DNA of 60,443 nucleotides, from IMG/VR virus record IMGVR_UViG_3300042453_000310, positions 1-60,443 of that record; one strand, given 5' to 3'. The notes beneath the pieces were generated by a model. It worked only from the letters and a program-made list of their open reading frames with translations. It was not told the DNA's origin and did no database searches. The translations under genes were made by a program, and so were the position numbers. The DNA comes from a virus. Below, piece by piece: positions 8,403 through 18,311 of the stretch (within the stretch, counting starts at the first letter, position 1; each line of letters opens with the position of its first letter).

Positions 8403-10538
8403 TTATTCGTCACCGGCGTTTCGCACAGGGCCTGTGGCTTCATTTTCAAAGCCCAAATTCAGTGCATACGCACTTAAGAATGGGTTGGTCATCAGCGCGG
8501 AACGAAGTCTGTCTTTGTAGATTTTGTCTTTAGCCGCTTGTGATGTTGCTGTTGAGTAGTCCACGTCTTTGGCCAAGTCTGCCATGACTTGTTTCTGCAC
8601 CTTGGTGAACTCTGCCATTTTCTTGTCGTCACCAGCAAAACGCTTAGCGATCATTGCATTTCGTGCAAGGCCGGGAGCCGCTGCGATACGAGACTGTTCA
8701 AGGTTAACGGCACCGCCAAACATTGTCTTGGCTTCATCACGCCCGATGTCAAACTCTTTCATAGCAAAGTCAGTTAAAGAGCGCAATCCTGCGTTTGCCG
8801 CCTTATCAACATCACGCTTGGCTTCACGCAATTCTTTGGTGTCCATGCTCTTCTGGTTAAAGCGCACATCTTCCAAGCGTCCGTATGCATCGTCCAACTT
8901 GTCACGGGCGTCCGTAATCTTTTCCATGCTCTTGCGGTAAGCGGCAGTGCCGGCCATAGCGCCTTGACCGATGTTGGCAAAAGCGTTGGGGGACGTGCCA
9001 GCCATCATAGCTAAGCCAGCTTCAAGTAGTGCCAACCCGCCAGACTGACCTTCTTCTTTTGCAATGCGCTCTTCTTTGCCTTTGAGTTTGGTTTCACGGT
9101 CTTTGCCATACTCGCCACGAGCAGCAATATCGTCTTGCAGTTGTTTGTAATAGTTTTGCGCTTGCAACGTTTCGGAACCCGCAAGGCTGCCCATCTGACT
9201 GCGTATTGAATCGAGCTTAGCTTGGCGCTCGTCAGGCTTGCCTGCAAACAACGCGTACATGTCTTTAATGCTCTGAGCACTACTGCCTGTGCCGCCACCT
9301 TGACCGCCTGCACCACCTTGACCACCTGCACCACCAGTATCGGCAGGTTCTTTGGCTTCGGGAAGCTTAGACATTGTGTTTGGGTTGACCTTCAGACCTA
9401 AGCGCTGAGCCTCGGCATTTGACTGCTGGTCGGGGCTGTATGTTGGAATAAACTTGGCCGCGGCTTTTTTGGTCTGCTCTGGCGTAGCTTTTGGATTGGC
9501 TTTAAGCCAATCTTCGTACTCTTTGCTGGTTAGCATCCCTTCGCTATCCAAATACGCTGTAAGAGCACCACCACCAAGCATACCGCCAGCAGTACCCAAA
9601 GGGCCTAAGAAAGAACCCAAGCCAGTTGTAAGCATTGGAATACCCGCTTTAGCTGCTGTACCAAACGCTTGTTTTGCTTTACCAAAAGAAGACACGTTAG
9701 GGTCGTCATAGAAAGCGCCTTGCTGATACGCTTCATACCCAGCAGGGAGCGCGCCCAATACGCCCGCTGTTTTCACGGCCCCACCTACTGGCAGTTTGCT
9801 CGTCTTTGTAGTGCCTATATCAGACAACGTATCGCCAATTTTTCTAAGTGTGGGGCCATATTTCTGACCTGCTTCAAACGCCTTACTTGGTGCGGCTGGC
9901 GGTGCCGCCGTAGGCGTTGCTGCTTTTGGCGTTGCTGCTGGTTTTTGTGGGCCAGCAGTGTCTTTTTTAAACTCGTTTAATACTTTTTCTTTTTCTGAAA
10001 AATCAAGCGATGTGAAAGCTTTTTCGTCAATGTTTTTGGTTTTTAAAAACGCTTTAAAAGATGCGCTGTTAAATACACCACCAGCATAGCCCGGCACACC
10101 GCCACCAGACATACGAACCACGGGCTCGCTTTGCTGGGCAAAGTTAAACATGCCGCCCATACCGCCAGTGGCCATACCTTCTTCGTCATCTTCGTAGCCT
10201 GCAATACCGCCATCAGCCATACGCTGAATGTTGGGGGTGGGGATACGCGCAATACCTTGATCTTCTGGCAAACCGCCAGCGGCCATACCAGTCACGTTAC
10301 CCATAGCATCCACAGGTGCTGCTTCTTGCGCAATGCCGGCAATAGCGGCATCTGCCACCTTGGGTTGCGGAGCAGCCATGCGTGCTTGCGCGGCAGTACG
10401 CAGTTGTTTGCGTTGATTGCTCTCAGCTACAGCCAAAGACAGAATATAGGGATTACCCTTATTCATCATTGCGTACTGTTGAAGGGCGCGGTCAGCCATG
10501 CCGCGCAGGGTTGTAGTGATTTGGTTTACGTTAATCAT
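8403..10538 (-). CDS. Internal virion protein candidate, 711 aa
   Basis: I recognise no enzymatic domain. The N-terminal third has repeats of a 'MADGGIAGY / MAAGGLP / MATGGMG' type, common in structural and ejection proteins of environmental podoviruses. An Ala/Gly-rich potentially membrane-active stretch lies near residues 270-330 (GLGSFLGPLGTAGGMLGGG), followed by a Gly/Gln linker and a charged helical C-terminal region. It sits between two other large Gly-rich proteins and the giant protein, the position internal core proteins occupy in podoviruses. The ATG at 10538 follows the stop of the upstream gene by 5 bp. The role as an ejection or core protein is inferred from position and composition. 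Confidence 0.65.
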   Translation of the reverse strand: MINVNQITTTLRGMADRALQQYAMMNKGNPYILSLAVAESNQRKQLRTAAQARMAAPQPKVADAAIAGIAQEAAPVDAMGNVTGMAAGGLPEDQGIARIPTPNIQRMADGGIAGYEDDEEGMATGGMGGMFNFAQQSEPVVRMSGGGVPGYAGGVFNSASFKAFLKTKNIDEKAFTSLDFSEKEKVLNEFKKDTAGPQKPAATPKAATPTAAPPAAPSKAFEAGQKYGPTLRKIGDTLSDIGTTKTSKLPVGGAVKTAGVLGALPAGYEAYQQGAFYDDPNVSSFGKAKQAFGTAAKAGIPMLTTGLGSFLGPLGTAGGMLGGGALTAYLDSEGMLTSKEYEDWLKANPKATPEQTKKAAAKFIPTYSPDQQSNAEAQRLGLKVNPNTMSKLPEAKEPADTGGAGGQGGAGGQGGGTGSSAQSIKDMYALFAGKPDERQAKLDSIRSQMGSLAGSETLQAQNYYKQLQDDIAARGEYGKDRETKLKGKEERIAKEEGQSGGLALLEAGLAMMAGTSPNAFANIGQGAMAGTAAYRKSMEKITDARDKLDDAYGRLEDVRFNQKSMDTKELREAKRDVDKAANAGLRSLTDFAMKEFDIGRDEAKTMFGGAVNLEQSRIAAAPGLARNAMIAKRFAGDDKKMAEFTKVQKQVMADLAKDVDYSTATSQAAKDKIYKDRLRSALMTNPFLSAYALNLGFENEATGPVRNAGDE

Positions 10539-10543
10539 GTTCT

Positions 10544-11599
10544 TTAGCCCATGTTGTAGATAGCTAAATCCGCCAAACCTGCGGGCTTGTCTCTATATTC
10601 GACATCCTCAACAGAGCCGCCTCCGGCAAACATGCCTAGTTTACTTGCTCCAATTGCAGCCGTACCTAAACCAGCCGCTTGAGACAACATTGATGGGGGT
10701 TGCTGATACATAGTCTGCGACTGCTGAGTCAAAGGTAAACCACGGATCATGTCAGACATGAAGCCCATCTGCTTGTATGGGTAGTTCTGAGAGTTCAGGT
10801 AGTCTTGGTATTGATTGTTCAATACGTTCTGTGTTTGCTGTTGCTGCTGGCCACCAAATTGGTTCTGCATACCCAAGATACCCATGTTTTGCTGGTACTG
10901 CGTATTGCCAATGTTGGCCAAGTTACTAGCGGCTTGATTGGCTGTTTGCAAGCCCTGTAGTCCCAGACCTGCACCAAACTGTTGCTGCTGAGCGTTTAGT
11001 TGGTTCTGCGTGTTGTACTGCCCCATTGCTTGGTTGTAAGCGGTATTCAACCCTTGCGCTTGAATGTCGCCCTTTTGACGAGCCAAGTTACCTGCGGCTT
11101 GCCCACGCATGAGGTAGTCGCCACTGCCACCAAACGCGCCTGAACGAGCAGCCTGCGCACCCTGTGCTTGACGGGCAATATCAGATTGACGCTGAGCATC
11201 CGCTTGTTGACGGGCAACGATGTTATCCATGTAAGGATTCATCATGCTGTTACCAGTCACATTGCCCTGCGCGTCTCGGGTAGTGGCAGCGCTAAACGCT
11301 TGGTTAAAGTCCGCTGGGTTAAATGTGTACTGCGTATTAAGTGCGCCTAACCCCGCCATACCCGCCATAGCTGTAGCATCACCCAACTGAGGAGCCGCTT
11401 TCATTAAGCCTGCGTTTTCATACGCTTGTTTCTGCAAAGGTGTGAACTGCGCTACACGATCGCCCATGTACTGCTGGAAGGGGTTGATGTCAGGATCGGT
11501 GTAAAGCTGTGCTTTACCTAACAGTTCTTCGGCGTAAGGGCGGATCGGTTCCGCAAAGCCTGTTTGGTATTCTGTTACTGCGGATGGTGCTGTAGCCAT
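10544..11599 (-). CDS. Gln/Asn-rich internal virion protein candidate, 351 aa
   Basis: The protein opens with YQTGFAEPIRPYAEELLGKA, then consists of helical Gln/Asn/Ala-rich sequence (for example QQQQFGAGLGLQGLQTANQAA) with Met-Gly-Gln repeats, and ends with FAGGGSVEDVEYRDKPAGL. Many phages have a protein with this opening between the tail hub and the largest ejection proteins. There is no enzyme motif. Position and low-complexity helical composition suggest an internal core or ejection protein, possibly forming a conduit with its two large neighbours. Confidence 0.65.
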   Translation of the reverse strand: MATAPSAVTEYQTGFAEPIRPYAEELLGKAQLYTDPDINPFQQYMGDRVAQFTPLQKQAYENAGLMKAAPQLGDATAMAGMAGLGALNTQYTFNPADFNQAFSAATTRDAQGNVTGNSMMNPYMDNIVARQQADAQRQSDIARQAQGAQAARSGAFGGSGDYLMRGQAAGNLARQKGDIQAQGLNTAYNQAMGQYNTQNQLNAQQQQFGAGLGLQGLQTANQAASNLANIGNTQYQQNMGILGMQNQFGGQQQQQTQNVLNNQYQDYLNSQNYPYKQMGFMSDMIRGLPLTQQSQTMYQQPPSMLSQAAGLGTAAIGASKLGMFAGGGSVEDVEYRDKPAGLADLAIYNMG

Positions 11600-11609
11600 G
11601 ATCTATTCC

Positions 11610-13946
11610 TTAAGCGGGAAGATATTTATCAGAGCGGCTGTTGGCCGCTACTTTGTTTTTGCCTGTGGTCTTACCTCGCGCACGTTGTACACGATCCATC
11701 ATGGCGTAAAGCTTCTTAGCGCCTGCATCAGTAGAGCCGTTGCCTAGTTCAGACACGATACGTGCAGGGATTACAAACTCACCATCGGCAAGGCGTGCGG
11801 GTTGTCGCTTGCGCCCAATCGTTGCAGGGATGCTGTCAGACACGCCATCTCCGGGGCCTTTGAGTAAACGGCCACCATCAGAGTAAGAACCAAGAGAGCC
11901 TAAACCACCGCCAATGGCGTAACCAACCATACCACCACTAGCCATTTTGCCGTACTGCACCCATCGTTTTGATGGCACATCCCATGACCACGGGCCGTTG
12001 TTGTCTTCGGATGGCGCTTTTGTAGGGTCTGTTAAATCAAAGCTAACTCCACCAACAACGGCGGTATCACCAGCAACGGTTTCTTTTGTATCTGTTTTCT
12101 TAACGGCAGGTTTTAAACCCACAGTCTTTTTACCCAACGCGTACTCAGCGTACGGCACAGCCATTTGAGAAGTTAGAGATTTAGCAGGATACTTACCGCC
12201 GCCTTTACCCATGAGGTAGTCGTAAGCGGCCAGTGAGTCCCCGGTCTGCTTGTTGTACAGTTGGTTAAACTCGTTAATATCTTTTGGTGCTTTTGATGTG
12301 TAGCCCAAGCTGCCGCCACCGGCGGTGTATCTGCTTTTGAGTTCCTCAATGCCCGTGAACCCGCCTGTTGGACGACCGGGGATGTTAGGTGTAACTGTGC
12401 GTGAGCCATCGGGGTTTGTGATGATGTCACCGGGAGTGGCAATGGATACGGTATTACCACGATAGTCTACACCCGTAGCAGGGCCAGAGCCATAGTAACC
12501 ATCAGGATTTACGCCTGTGGGTGGTGGAGGTTTAACCGCCGTACTTGCTCGTGCGGCATCATACCGACGCGCAACATCGTTCAAAGACAATCCTGTTTCC
12601 CGAGCAATATCCTCAATCTGTTGCGCACGATCTCCTACAAATTTTCCAGCATCGTACTGTTTGAGGAAGTCAACATCTTTTGCAAGATCGGTGCCTCCAG
12701 CTTTACCGTACTCATACGTATCAAACTGCTTGGCAACACCAAAAGCTCTTTTTAAAGCGTTAAGACCCGCTTCGCCAGTTTGCGCATCAAAAGCGTAGTT
12801 TGGGTTTTGTGCTTGTTCAGCAGCAAACAACTCGTTAGCGTCAATACCACTTTTTGTAAAAGCATCATAGTACTTTTGCGCACCGGAGCCTGCTGCGGTT
12901 TGAGTTGGGTCAAGGTAACCCGAAGACACTTGAGTAATGGCTCGACTTACAGCAGTGGGGTCTGCGTTAAATTGTTTAGTAGCGGCTGCAATATCTACAT
13001 TGGGGTTATCAGTTAAGTACTTATTAATTTCTTCGTTTGAGTACTGCGTATAACCGCCATCAGCCAAAGCCACGATACCGCCTGTTGCCATAGGAGTTGT
13101 TTGTTGCTGCGGGGGTTGGTTTAAAGACCCTACGCCAAGTTCATACGGATTTGGGTTCTGTTGTCTAAATAAATCGCGCTGGCCTTGGAAGGTTTTGTTT
13201 CCAAACTCACTGGCTTTGACGGGTGTCATAGCGCGTACACCATACAACGGGTCAGGCTTGCCTGTGTCTGGGTTAATGTTGAAATCAAACTGACGGATAT
13301 AACCAGTGTCTTTTGGGTCTGGCATCTTAGTCGTTGGCTGCATTGCCAACAAGGGGGCGGCGGCCATGCCTATATTGCCAAGGTTTTGTTTGGCAAAAGC
13401 CCCCATAGCTGCTGGGTTTGCGGTAGCTGAATTAAATCCAGCAGACAATACGTCAGCTCTAGGTGCAGCGGCAATAGCTTGCGTAGCTCCAAACCCACTC
13501 TCAGGAGAGCCAATAGGCCCTTGAATACCTTCTGCCGCAGCACCAATAGCTGTTTCGCCAGCACCCATCATACTAGCGCCAAGACCTGCTCCACCATACG
13601 CACCCAATCCGGCCATGAGGCCGCGAGACAAACTGCCAGTAGCTAAAGCAGTGATACCGCCCGTAGCAATACCTGCCGACATTGCGCTAGACAAACCGCC
13701 AAAAGTTAGACCCATACCAGCAGGGCCAAGGAATGCGCCAAGGGCAATAGGGGCAACAGCTTTAAACAAATCAGACAACATGCCCGCTTCGGGTAAACCC
13801 GTAGTAGGGTTCATGGTCAGCGTTGTGCCGTTAGCTTGGGCAAACTTTTGTAGATTTCGGACTTCGTCCGGCGTCATGTGTACAAGTAAAGAGTCTTCAC
13901 CGCGGCCATTGGCGGCTACCTGTTCGGCAAACTTATGTAGGCTCAT
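11610..13946 (-). CDS. Large internal or tail-associated virion protein, 778 aa
   Basis: After a short charged N-terminus, residues 55-200 are a long Gly/Ala-rich hydrophobic region (LSDLFKAVAPIALGAFLGPA) of the kind that inserts into membranes. The middle is mixed-charge with 'MATGGIVALADGGY' style motifs. The C-terminus carries GPGDGVSDSIPATI, ARLADGEFVIPARIVSELG and GAKKLYAMMDRVQRARG, a tail signature I know from many podovirus internal proteins. It lies between the tail-hub genes and the Gln-rich protein. A role in DNA ejection across the envelope is inferred. Confidence 0.7.
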   Translation of the reverse strand: MSLHKFAEQVAANGRGEDSLLVHMTPDEVRNLQKFAQANGTTLTMNPTTGLPEAGMLSDLFKAVAPIALGAFLGPAGMGLTFGGLSSAMSAGIATGGITALATGSLSRGLMAGLGAYGGAGLGASMMGAGETAIGAAAEGIQGPIGSPESGFGATQAIAAAPRADVLSAGFNSATANPAAMGAFAKQNLGNIGMAAAPLLAMQPTTKMPDPKDTGYIRQFDFNINPDTGKPDPLYGVRAMTPVKASEFGNKTFQGQRDLFRQQNPNPYELGVGSLNQPPQQQTTPMATGGIVALADGGYTQYSNEEINKYLTDNPNVDIAAATKQFNADPTAVSRAITQVSSGYLDPTQTAAGSGAQKYYDAFTKSGIDANELFAAEQAQNPNYAFDAQTGEAGLNALKRAFGVAKQFDTYEYGKAGGTDLAKDVDFLKQYDAGKFVGDRAQQIEDIARETGLSLNDVARRYDAARASTAVKPPPPTGVNPDGYYGSGPATGVDYRGNTVSIATPGDIITNPDGSRTVTPNIPGRPTGGFTGIEELKSRYTAGGGSLGYTSKAPKDINEFNQLYNKQTGDSLAAYDYLMGKGGGKYPAKSLTSQMAVPYAEYALGKKTVGLKPAVKKTDTKETVAGDTAVVGGVSFDLTDPTKAPSEDNNGPWSWDVPSKRWVQYGKMASGGMVGYAIGGGLGSLGSYSDGGRLLKGPGDGVSDSIPATIGRKRQPARLADGEFVIPARIVSELGNGSTDAGAKKLYAMMDRVQRARGKTTGKNKVAANSRSDKYLPA

Positions 13947-13980
13947 TTTTGCCTCTCAAAATGGGGGTTGATTGAGTTTA

Positions 13981-14622
13981 TCATGTTGAGAGCGCAGACA
14001 CAAACGAAAGTGTGGCTACAACGGATTGAGTAGCTGGCTTAGTGGGTGTACCGGAAGCGGCAAGGTGTTGAATAGTCACATCGGTAGTAGGTACAGACCA
14101 GTAAATCTCAATGTAGTCATTCGCTGCCATGTTTAAAAAATAGTTCCAGCCAACAATTGAGTGACCGTCCGTACCAGCGTGTCTGTTTGGAATAGATACA
14201 AACCCCGTTGACCCTGTAATATCCGCACCATTTTGTTTTAACCAAATGTAAACATCTTGAAAAGCAGTGTCTGTGTTTTGGAACTGCGCACTAAACTGCA
14301 AGTTGTATATGCCAGCGTTGGCTACAGTAATCTCTGAGTTTGCAATACTTACCTCGTTAGCAAAATCGGTGGTGTTGAATGTCATCAACGTGGCGGTGTT
14401 GGCTACAGCCGTCTGGTCTTGGTCGCTTGAAAATGCGCCATACGGAAACGCTACATACTTACCACCAGTCGGGCCAAATAACTCACCAAACGCATTTTGC
14501 AGTTGATTAAAATACAGGCGTAAGACGTTTGTAAATTGATCTTGATACCGGCGTTCGTACTTATCCGTACCCAACGGTAAGTTGGGTGGCGCGGGGGTAA
14601 TAATCCTGTTTTTGGATGTCAT
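13981..14622 (-). CDS. Virion surface protein with C1q/TNF-like beta fold, 213 aa
   Basis: Residues 1-55 are a short Pro-rich and helical attachment region (YERRYQDQFTNVLRLYFNQL). From about residue 60 the sequence looks like a beta-sandwich: ITVANAGIYNLQFSAQFQNT, VYIWLKQNGADI, IVGWNYFLNMAANDYIEIYW. That pattern matches C1q/TNF-like head domains found in phage fibres and decorations. It directly follows the tail-hub gene, with overlapping ends at 14622, so a tail-fibre or needle-tip role fits. The fold call comes from reading the pattern, not from a search. Confidence 0.6.
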   Translation of the reverse strand: MTSKNRIITPAPPNLPLGTDKYERRYQDQFTNVLRLYFNQLQNAFGELFGPTGGKYVAFPYGAFSSDQDQTAVANTATLMTFNTTDFANEVSIANSEITVANAGIYNLQFSAQFQNTDTAFQDVYIWLKQNGADITGSTGFVSIPNRHAGTDGHSIVGWNYFLNMAANDYIEIYWSVPTTDVTIQHLAASGTPTKPATQSVVATLSFVSALST

Positions 14623-16730
14623 CAGCGTCTGCCGTCAGGTCTGATATCTATACGCGGAGCGCCCAGTTGCCAGCAAGTGTTGATTTGGTTTGAGCTAATT
14701 TTAAATATCATCTGGCGACCGCGCATACGGGTAAAGATCATGCCGGTGAACTGTTCTGTAATAACGTATGTACTACTCTTAGCTACAGGTTGTGAAGCTG
14801 TACTTGTAACCCCAGAGCCAGAATTAGCCAAACCGTACAACGTCATAGCCACTGAAGGCACAGCGCCAGCAGGGGTGTTCTCAGCGTTCTCAAAAGTCAA
14901 GTCAGGTAAGACGCGCCACACAAAACCAAAGTTATGGCCGTCACCAATATCAAACTCAGACGAGCTAATGTAAGCGTCAATTGCAACAGCGGTGCCGGTC
15001 GTATCATCGTTCAGCCCCGTTTCGTGGTTAATCAAGTTGCCTGTTAACGTAGCCGTAGTGTAGTTTGCCGCAATAGGAACAGACTGCAAACCAGAGTCAA
15101 GCCAAGCAGTTCGAGACATGGTGCCGTAGTACCATATTTTTTCCATATAGTTATAGATGACATACCTGTCGATAGCCGACGCGCTGGCTGAGCAATAGAA
15201 CCACCAGACCTCATTAAAGCCCTCGTTTGTCCCTGCAAATACTTGCAGTGATTGCTCTTGGTTAAGGTCACCAAACACAAAACGACGCAAGTCACAATTC
15301 AAAGTGTTTACACGGCCATCATAGGAATAGAACTTGTCCACGCCCATCCAGTACACGATACCTGAAGCAATCACAGCCGAGTTAGGACTCATGATTGAGA
15401 TGTTGTCACCAAGCAACTGCGGTACCCACACGTACGGGGGGCCAAGATACTGGAGTGAATATATAGCCGAGTCGGTAAACATCACAATCTCTTGACGAGT
15501 CTGAACCGTAGCAACAATCTCAGAGCCGTGAGATATACGTATAAACCCTGCTTGGTTTGTAGGGTCAGGTGTCCAGTTATAAATATCGTCTTGCGCTGAC
15601 CAGCGAATCAGCATGGGGTCAAGCGTAGCTGAGCCGTAATCGTTACAGCCAAACGCAATTACAAAGCGTGATGTGTCAGACACGGTCATGTTGTTTTGAA
15701 TTGTAGGCACATCCACAATCAGAGACACATACACCCCCGTGCCTGTACTTGAAGTGTTGACCGCTGCACCCGCAGAATCAAGTAATTTAAACGTCAACCC
15801 GTTTACTTCAAACACATAATATGTAGTTGTAGCAGATATACCCGTAGGGAGTGACGTAGTAGCAGCAAACTGAAGCGCAGCGCCTTCTGTAAACAAAACA
15901 GTTGAAGTCACCACAGTTGGTGAAGCATTGGTAAATGTAACTGTACCGCCCAGAGAATTAAGTAGTACGCCACGGGCTGTTAATGTAGGTGCTTCCCAAT
16001 AGTAAATACCTCCTGTACGGGGGCCAAAAACTAAATCTTCGCCGTAATTGATTTGGTTCCACAAACGCAGTGATGATGTAGATGTCCCACCGATGCCCCA
16101 TGTTGTACCCGTCTCACCCCAAGAACCAGCGCCCCAACCAACCAAAGGGATTTGAAACGCTGGGCCAACACTGATTTCGTATGCTGCTACAACAGAAGCA
16201 CCACCACCGGGAGAAACGTCTGAACCGTTGGCCGTGGCTGTAGCGGTAAACGTGTAAGTGTTAGAAGTTAAAACAGTAACTTGATAATTGGCATTCAACA
16301 CTGTTGCGGTGATGTTCCCGCCTAAACCTACAGCGCCACTGAAAGTTACAAAATCCCCAGTAACACAACCATGCGCTGTGTCCGTAACGGTGATTGTGGC
16401 TGAGCCATTCGTAGCCGCAAAAGGGTTATTGTTAATTGTGGAAGTTGCCCGGATAGGCGTGATGTCGTAATATGCACTGCCATTTTCTAAGTAAAACTTA
16501 AGATTTGTGCCAACACCCACAATGTTTCTGCCATCAAGCAACACCCAATTCCACAGGGAACGGCATGCGCCTTGGAACGTAGCGGCAGAGAAAGGTTGCC
16601 AGCCGCCAATAACTTCTGGATTGCCTTGACGAAATCGCACCTTGTCGGCTTCGTACCAACCGCCTTCTGTGGTGTAGCGGGTGTTTTCTTTATTTACCCC
16701 CGGCTTAAACAGTATTTTTTGTAATGGCAT
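14622..16730 (-). CDS. Tail hub / DNA-stabilisation protein (P22 gp10-like), 702 aa
   Basis: The opening MPLQKILFKPGVNKENTRYT...GGWYEADKVRFRQG and the later blocks LIRWSAQDDIYNWTPDPTNQ, TRQEIVMFTDSAIYSLQYLG, YWMGVDKFYSYDGRV and VIYNYMEKIWYYGT are typical of beta-propeller tail-hub proteins related to P22 gp10, which plug the portal-tail channel. Two Thr/Gly-rich beta insertions (about residues 95-190 and 260-340) interrupt the propeller and look like surface Ig-like additions. It starts 9 bp after the 3TM holin gene on the late transcript. Confidence 0.75.
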   Translation of the reverse strand: MPLQKILFKPGVNKENTRYTTEGGWYEADKVRFRQGNPEVIGGWQPFSAATFQGACRSLWNWVLLDGRNIVGVGTNLKFYLENGSAYYDITPIRATSTINNNPFAATNGSATITVTDTAHGCVTGDFVTFSGAVGLGGNITATVLNANYQVTVLTSNTYTFTATATANGSDVSPGGGASVVAAYEISVGPAFQIPLVGWGAGSWGETGTTWGIGGTSTSSLRLWNQINYGEDLVFGPRTGGIYYWEAPTLTARGVLLNSLGGTVTFTNASPTVVTSTVLFTEGAALQFAATTSLPTGISATTTYYVFEVNGLTFKLLDSAGAAVNTSSTGTGVYVSLIVDVPTIQNNMTVSDTSRFVIAFGCNDYGSATLDPMLIRWSAQDDIYNWTPDPTNQAGFIRISHGSEIVATVQTRQEIVMFTDSAIYSLQYLGPPYVWVPQLLGDNISIMSPNSAVIASGIVYWMGVDKFYSYDGRVNTLNCDLRRFVFGDLNQEQSLQVFAGTNEGFNEVWWFYCSASASAIDRYVIYNYMEKIWYYGTMSRTAWLDSGLQSVPIAANYTTATLTGNLINHETGLNDDTTGTAVAIDAYISSSEFDIGDGHNFGFVWRVLPDLTFENAENTPAGAVPSVAMTLYGLANSGSGVTSTASQPVAKSSTYVITEQFTGMIFTRMRGRQMIFKISSNQINTCWQLGAPRIDIRPDGRR

Positions 16731-16739
16731 GGGCTACCT

Positions 16740-17177
16740 TTATTTACTGGCAACGCCTTTGGTCTTCTCAAAAGAACGCATACCGGCAATGCCCAAGATG
16801 CCTGATAATATCACCCAAAGCTGGTCTGCGTCTAGTACCGGAGGGGGATCCATGCCGACAGGAACCCAGCCCATAGCCTGCAAGTATTTCCACGCCCACT
16901 GAAACAACGGGTAGAGCAGGAACTGATAGCCCATAGCCGCCACACCAATCCAACCGATGGCTGGCCTCCAGCCTGAAACAAACACATTAGATGACGCAGC
17001 TTCAATCTTGTTGACCTCAATCTGCGCTAGGTCTGTGGCTTGGTCAATGCGCTTCTCTTCCAGATCGAGCTTACGTTGCTCAATCTCCATTTCCATCTTT
17101 TCTTTGTCGGTGGTAATCAGGTCGCCTGCAACCTTACCAACAGCTTCAATAATTGATCCAACGGCAAGCAAGCTCAT
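16740..17177 (-). CDS. Three-TM holin (GTA/Rhodobacter-type), 145 aa
   Basis: The N-terminus is a hydrophobic helix (LLAVGSIIEAVGKVAGDLI), followed by a charged coiled coil (KEKMEMEIEQRKLDLEEKRI) and the hallmark NVFVSGWRPAIGWIGVAAMG block, then two further membrane segments ending in SGILGIAGMRSFEKTKG. This matches the 3TM holin family. Holins perforate the inner membrane so the endolysin can reach the cell wall. I chose ATG 17177 because AAAGG lies 7 bp upstream; a longer frame to 17207 would overlap the muramidase gene further. Confidence 0.8.
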   Translation of the reverse strand: MSLLAVGSIIEAVGKVAGDLITTDKEKMEMEIEQRKLDLEEKRIDQATDLAQIEVNKIEAASSNVFVSGWRPAIGWIGVAAMGYQFLLYPLFQWAWKYLQAMGWVPVGMDPPPVLDADQLWVILSGILGIAGMRSFEKTKGVASK

Positions 17178-17689
17178 TTCAAACCTTTCAATGTACGGTT
17201 CAGCCAACCCTTCAGGAACTTAACCTGCACGGGGTTCTTGTTGCAGATCTCTACGTACCGCGCAATCTTGGCTAAAGCGTACTGCTCTTTAAACCTTTGG
17301 CCGTCAGGTATCTGGTTAAGTTTCTCAACGGTCTTAGCCCCAATACCGCCGTCTGGCGTAGCACCAACAACCAACTGGGCCAGCTTGACCGCCATGCCCA
17401 TGCCTGCGTTTACACCAAAATTAAAGATGGTGTTGGCTACGTCTTGATTGCTGATCTCATTGCCACGCATCTTGTCCCAAAACTCCACACGGTAGAACTC
17501 ACGCACCATAGGCGTCAAAGAGCCGCCCATTTCCTTTTTGTCCACTAGCGCCCAGCCGGGCCACTGCGGATTCTTGTTACGGGCAATGCCAGCGTAGGTC
17601 ATGCCACCCGTGTCGCCGGGGACTTCATGGAGAACGTAGCCACCCTCGTCCTGCATCATCTGCTCAAAGGCTGGTTCAAACTGGGCCAT
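17174..17689 (-). CDS. Endolysin: GH108 N-acetylmuramidase, 171 aa
   Basis: This enzyme cleaves peptidoglycan at lysis. The N-terminal motif DEGGYVLHEVPGDTGGMTYAG is the GH108 active site, with predicted catalytic Glu15. It is followed by REFYRVEFWDKMRG and the C-terminal peptidoglycan-binding-like part (VANTIFNFGVNAGMGMAVK, GATPDGGIGAKTVEKLN). The length is normal for the family. No signal peptide is visible, so release through the adjacent 3TM holin is expected. Its 3' end overlaps the holin start by 4 bp. Confidence 0.9.
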   Translation of the reverse strand: MAQFEPAFEQMMQDEGGYVLHEVPGDTGGMTYAGIARNKNPQWPGWALVDKKEMGGSLTPMVREFYRVEFWDKMRGNEISNQDVANTIFNFGVNAGMGMAVKLAQLVVGATPDGGIGAKTVEKLNQIPDGQRFKEQYALAKIARYVEICNKNPVQVKFLKGWLNRTLKGLK

Positions 17690-17699
17690 TTATAGTCCT

Positions 17700-18311
17700 T
17701 TACTGTTTGCTTTTACTAAGCATGTTACTGGCAATCTGTAGCATCCCCATTGCCTTGGTTAAATCTTTGGGTTCTTTATCCCAACCCACCGTAATCTGAC
17801 CAACAAACCTACCCTGCTCTGGGGGGACGCTAACACGGCATCCAAACTTCACACCTTTGTCGATGTACCAAAGGCCAATTTCACTCTGCGGTACGTTGTA
17901 TTCACTGCAAGGAATCTCATTTGCCATTAAAGCTACAACATCGCGGTTGTTGGCTGAACTCTGTGTAAACAGCCCCACATCCAATCCTTCGTGCGTTCTT
18001 TCCCTGCCTTCGCGGGTATAGGCGCGGTACAAAATCCTTGTACCAAACAGTGGGTTAACTTTAAAGATAGCAACTACCGTGGCATTGGTGTTTTTAAACA
18101 GGTGCGCTGCAACATCTTCTGCCCTGTCTTCTGCAATAGCGGGTAGCTTCTTGTTTTCTTTATACGCTTCAAATAGGAACGCTTGGTTCTGCCAAATGAA
18201 ATAACCAGAAAAAGCAAACACCGCCATGAGTACCAAGGCAAACAACTTGAACGGGCTATCCACATAGGACAACACCTTACTTAAAACGTCTGCTGGCTTT
18301 TCTTCACTCAC
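17700..18311 (-). CDS. Membrane-anchored lysis-cassette protein, 203 aa
   Basis: A single N-terminal membrane segment lies at residues 20-42 (FKLFALVLMAVFAFSGYFIW), followed by a soluble domain with conserved-looking NATVVAIFKVNPLFGTRILY and CRVSVPPEQGRFVGQITVGW. I do not recognise the family with certainty; similar N-anchored proteins are found beside endolysins in other environmental phages. It starts at a GTG whose last bases overlap the upstream TGA (GTGA), a coupling repeated through this cassette. A signal-anchor lysis regulator or spanin-like part is possible but not shown. Confidence 0.65.
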   Translation of the reverse strand: MSEEKPADVLSKVLSYVDSPFKLFALVLMAVFAFSGYFIWQNQAFLFEAYKENKKLPAIAEDRAEDVAAHLFKNTNATVVAIFKVNPLFGTRILYRAYTREGRERTHEGLDVGLFTQSSANNRDVVALMANEIPCSEYNVPQSEIGLWYIDKGVKFGCRVSVPPEQGRFVGQITVGWDKEPKDLTKAMGMLQIASNMLSKSKQ